This document shows, one piece after another, positions 15,206-16,161 of a stretch of DNA of 16,161 bases (positions within the stretch are counted from its first letter, which is position 1; each line of letters begins with the position of its first letter). The notes beneath the pieces are model-generated. The model was not told the origin of the DNA. It was given only the letters and a program-made list of their open reading frames with translations, and did no database searches. The translations under genes and the position numbers were made by a program. This DNA is from an uncultured Bacilli bacterium (lineage in GTDB: Bacteria > Bacillota_I > Bacilli_A > RF39 > UBA660): the NCBI GenBank assembly GCA_910585335.1, contig CAJUCU010000029.1:1-16161 (forward strand), in the 5' to 3' direction.

Positions 15206-16161
15206 TTACTTATTTTTTATTAATACCAATCGGAATGTCATATCAGAATGATAACTGCCATAGGCTTTTCCAGTATAGAAAATGCCACTATTTACATTAT
15301 GCGAATAGCGACCTCCTTTTGGTTGAAAAGGATATTCTGCATCTAACTCTGAACATGTATCATTATACCAATTTCTCGTTTCGTATAGTCCATAAGAATA
15401 ACAAGGTTTGCTATCACAAATGAACTGATCATTTTCTAAACTATAGAAATTGTAATATTTGTCTTCTAACCAATCTCTTCCTTCAATCATAGTTCCATCC
15501 AATATCAAACCGCTATAACCAGAGGTTCCTCCTAAATTAGCGTTATTACCAGCATGCTTTTGGCCATTTGTTAAGAAATTAGCCATTACATACTCCCATG
15601 CTCCGCCACTCATATCATAAATTCCATATATTGTTCCAGTAGTAGATGCTCCCGTTCCACTTCCTTTTATGTCGTATGTGTATTGACAGCCATAGTTTGT
15701 ACTATCATTACTTGGTGTACCATAACTACAACCTGTTATAAACTGGTCGGACTTATTTTGATAGATTTCTTTATTCTCTCCTGTAAAGTCTCTATTTCCT
15801 AGTTTTCCATATTTACTTTGGGAAAGATAAGAAACAGCAGCCCATTCCACATTTTTCATACTGTGAGAATCTATGGCACTAGAAAATCCATAACGATTGT
15901 CAGTGGCTACTATCTTACGCCCTACTAATCCTAAAGTAGATGGCTGGATAAAACGCCAACTTGATGTCTGGGGTTTGATTATAGGATCTAGTTCTGTTAC
16001 ATTTCCTTCATCGACTGATGTTGGTACGATTGTTGTACTTGTTTCAAATTTCCCAACCCAAAATCCTGCTAATTCCTCATTTCCAAAAGTAAACGCGTCA
16101 GGAGTCCTCCAGCCACTTACACCTTCACTTACTTTATATTGTGGTGTTCCTGTATCTTTTT
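15206..16161 (-). CDS. C-terminal part of an FGE/SUMF1-like surface protein, cut by the window edge
   Basis: The frame is open from the stop at 15206 to the end of the window (317 residues visible). The Met at 15859 is internal: the sequence before it continues in the same frame as FGNEELAGFWVGKFETS…SSWRFIQPST…VATDNRYGFSSAIDSHS, so the gene begins outside. The pattern AGFWVGKFETS, MKNVEWAAVSYLSQSKYG, TGTIYGIYDMSGGAWEYVM and a final GSYHSDMTFRLVLIK is that of a large group of Gram-positive proteins with a formylglycine-generating-enzyme/SUMF1-like fold, often attached to pilin-like or surface N-termini. Paired cysteines (GCSYG…YGCQY, and FICDSKPC…YNDTC) and the Asn/Gly/Ser/Tyr richness fit an exported protein with disulfides. 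Whether it binds a ligand or is catalytic cannot be told, and the signal peptide is out of view. Confidence 0.8.
   Translation of the reverse strand, partial: KDTGTPQYKVSEGVSGWRTPDAFTFGNEELAGFWVGKFETSTTIVPTSVDEGNVTELDPIIKPQTSSWRFIQPSTLGLVGRKIVATDNRYGFSSAIDSHSMKNVEWAAVSYLSQSKYGKLGNRDFTGENKEIYQNKSDQFITGCSYGTPSNDSTNYGCQYTYDIKGSGTGASTTGTIYGIYDMSGGAWEYVMANFLTNGQKHAGNNANLGGTSGYSGLILDGTMIEGRDWLEDKYYNFYSLENDQFICDSKPCYSYGLYETRNWYNDTCSELDAEYPFQPKGGRYSHNVNSGIFYTGKAYGSYHSDMTFRLVLIKNK

Overview
The window is AT-rich DNA with every convincing gene on the minus strand, so transcription runs from high to low coordinates. A full-length PolC-type replicative polymerase, AGGAGG-like ribosome binding sites, rho-independent terminators and a truB–rpsO–pnp gene order point to a low-GC Bacillota (Bacilli, Erysipelotrichia or an RF39-like uncultured gut lineage). 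TGA is used as a stop (for example truB), so the code is standard rather than the Mycoplasma code. Species-level placement is not possible from sequence reading alone.

Layout in the direction of transcription (right to left). At 16161–15206 is the C-terminal part of a surface-type protein with an FGE/SUMF1-like tail; its frame is open to the window edge and it ends in a near-perfect terminator. At 14831–13998 is an unrecognised 277-residue protein. At 13648–12267 is a decaying two-gene cassette: a RhuM-family gene broken by one frameshift near its 3' end, whose original stop (TGA) overlaps the start of a second gene (TGATG), itself broken by several single-base shifts. At 12180–7573 is polC, with a strong terminator. 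At 7123–6260 is an orphan protein-kinase-fold protein with its own promoter and terminator.

At 6054–200 is the translation/RNA-metabolism block: a VanY-like D,D-carboxypeptidase domain fused in frame to the tRNA pseudouridine-55 synthase TruB; an unknown 390-residue protein where many Firmicutes carry ribF; rpsO with its own promoter and a structured leader; an unknown 197-residue protein; and pnp with a terminator. At 52–1 another minus-strand gene begins, with its own promoter, and runs off the window.

The most unusual item is the VanY–TruB fusion, which has no usable internal start codon and therefore ties a tRNA-modifying enzyme to a peptidoglycan-peptidase fold lacking a signal peptide. 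Next in interest are the rpsO leader, a possible S15 autoregulatory element, and the RhuM cassette caught mid-decay. No rRNA, tRNA, CRISPR array, intact insertion sequence or replication origin was found.
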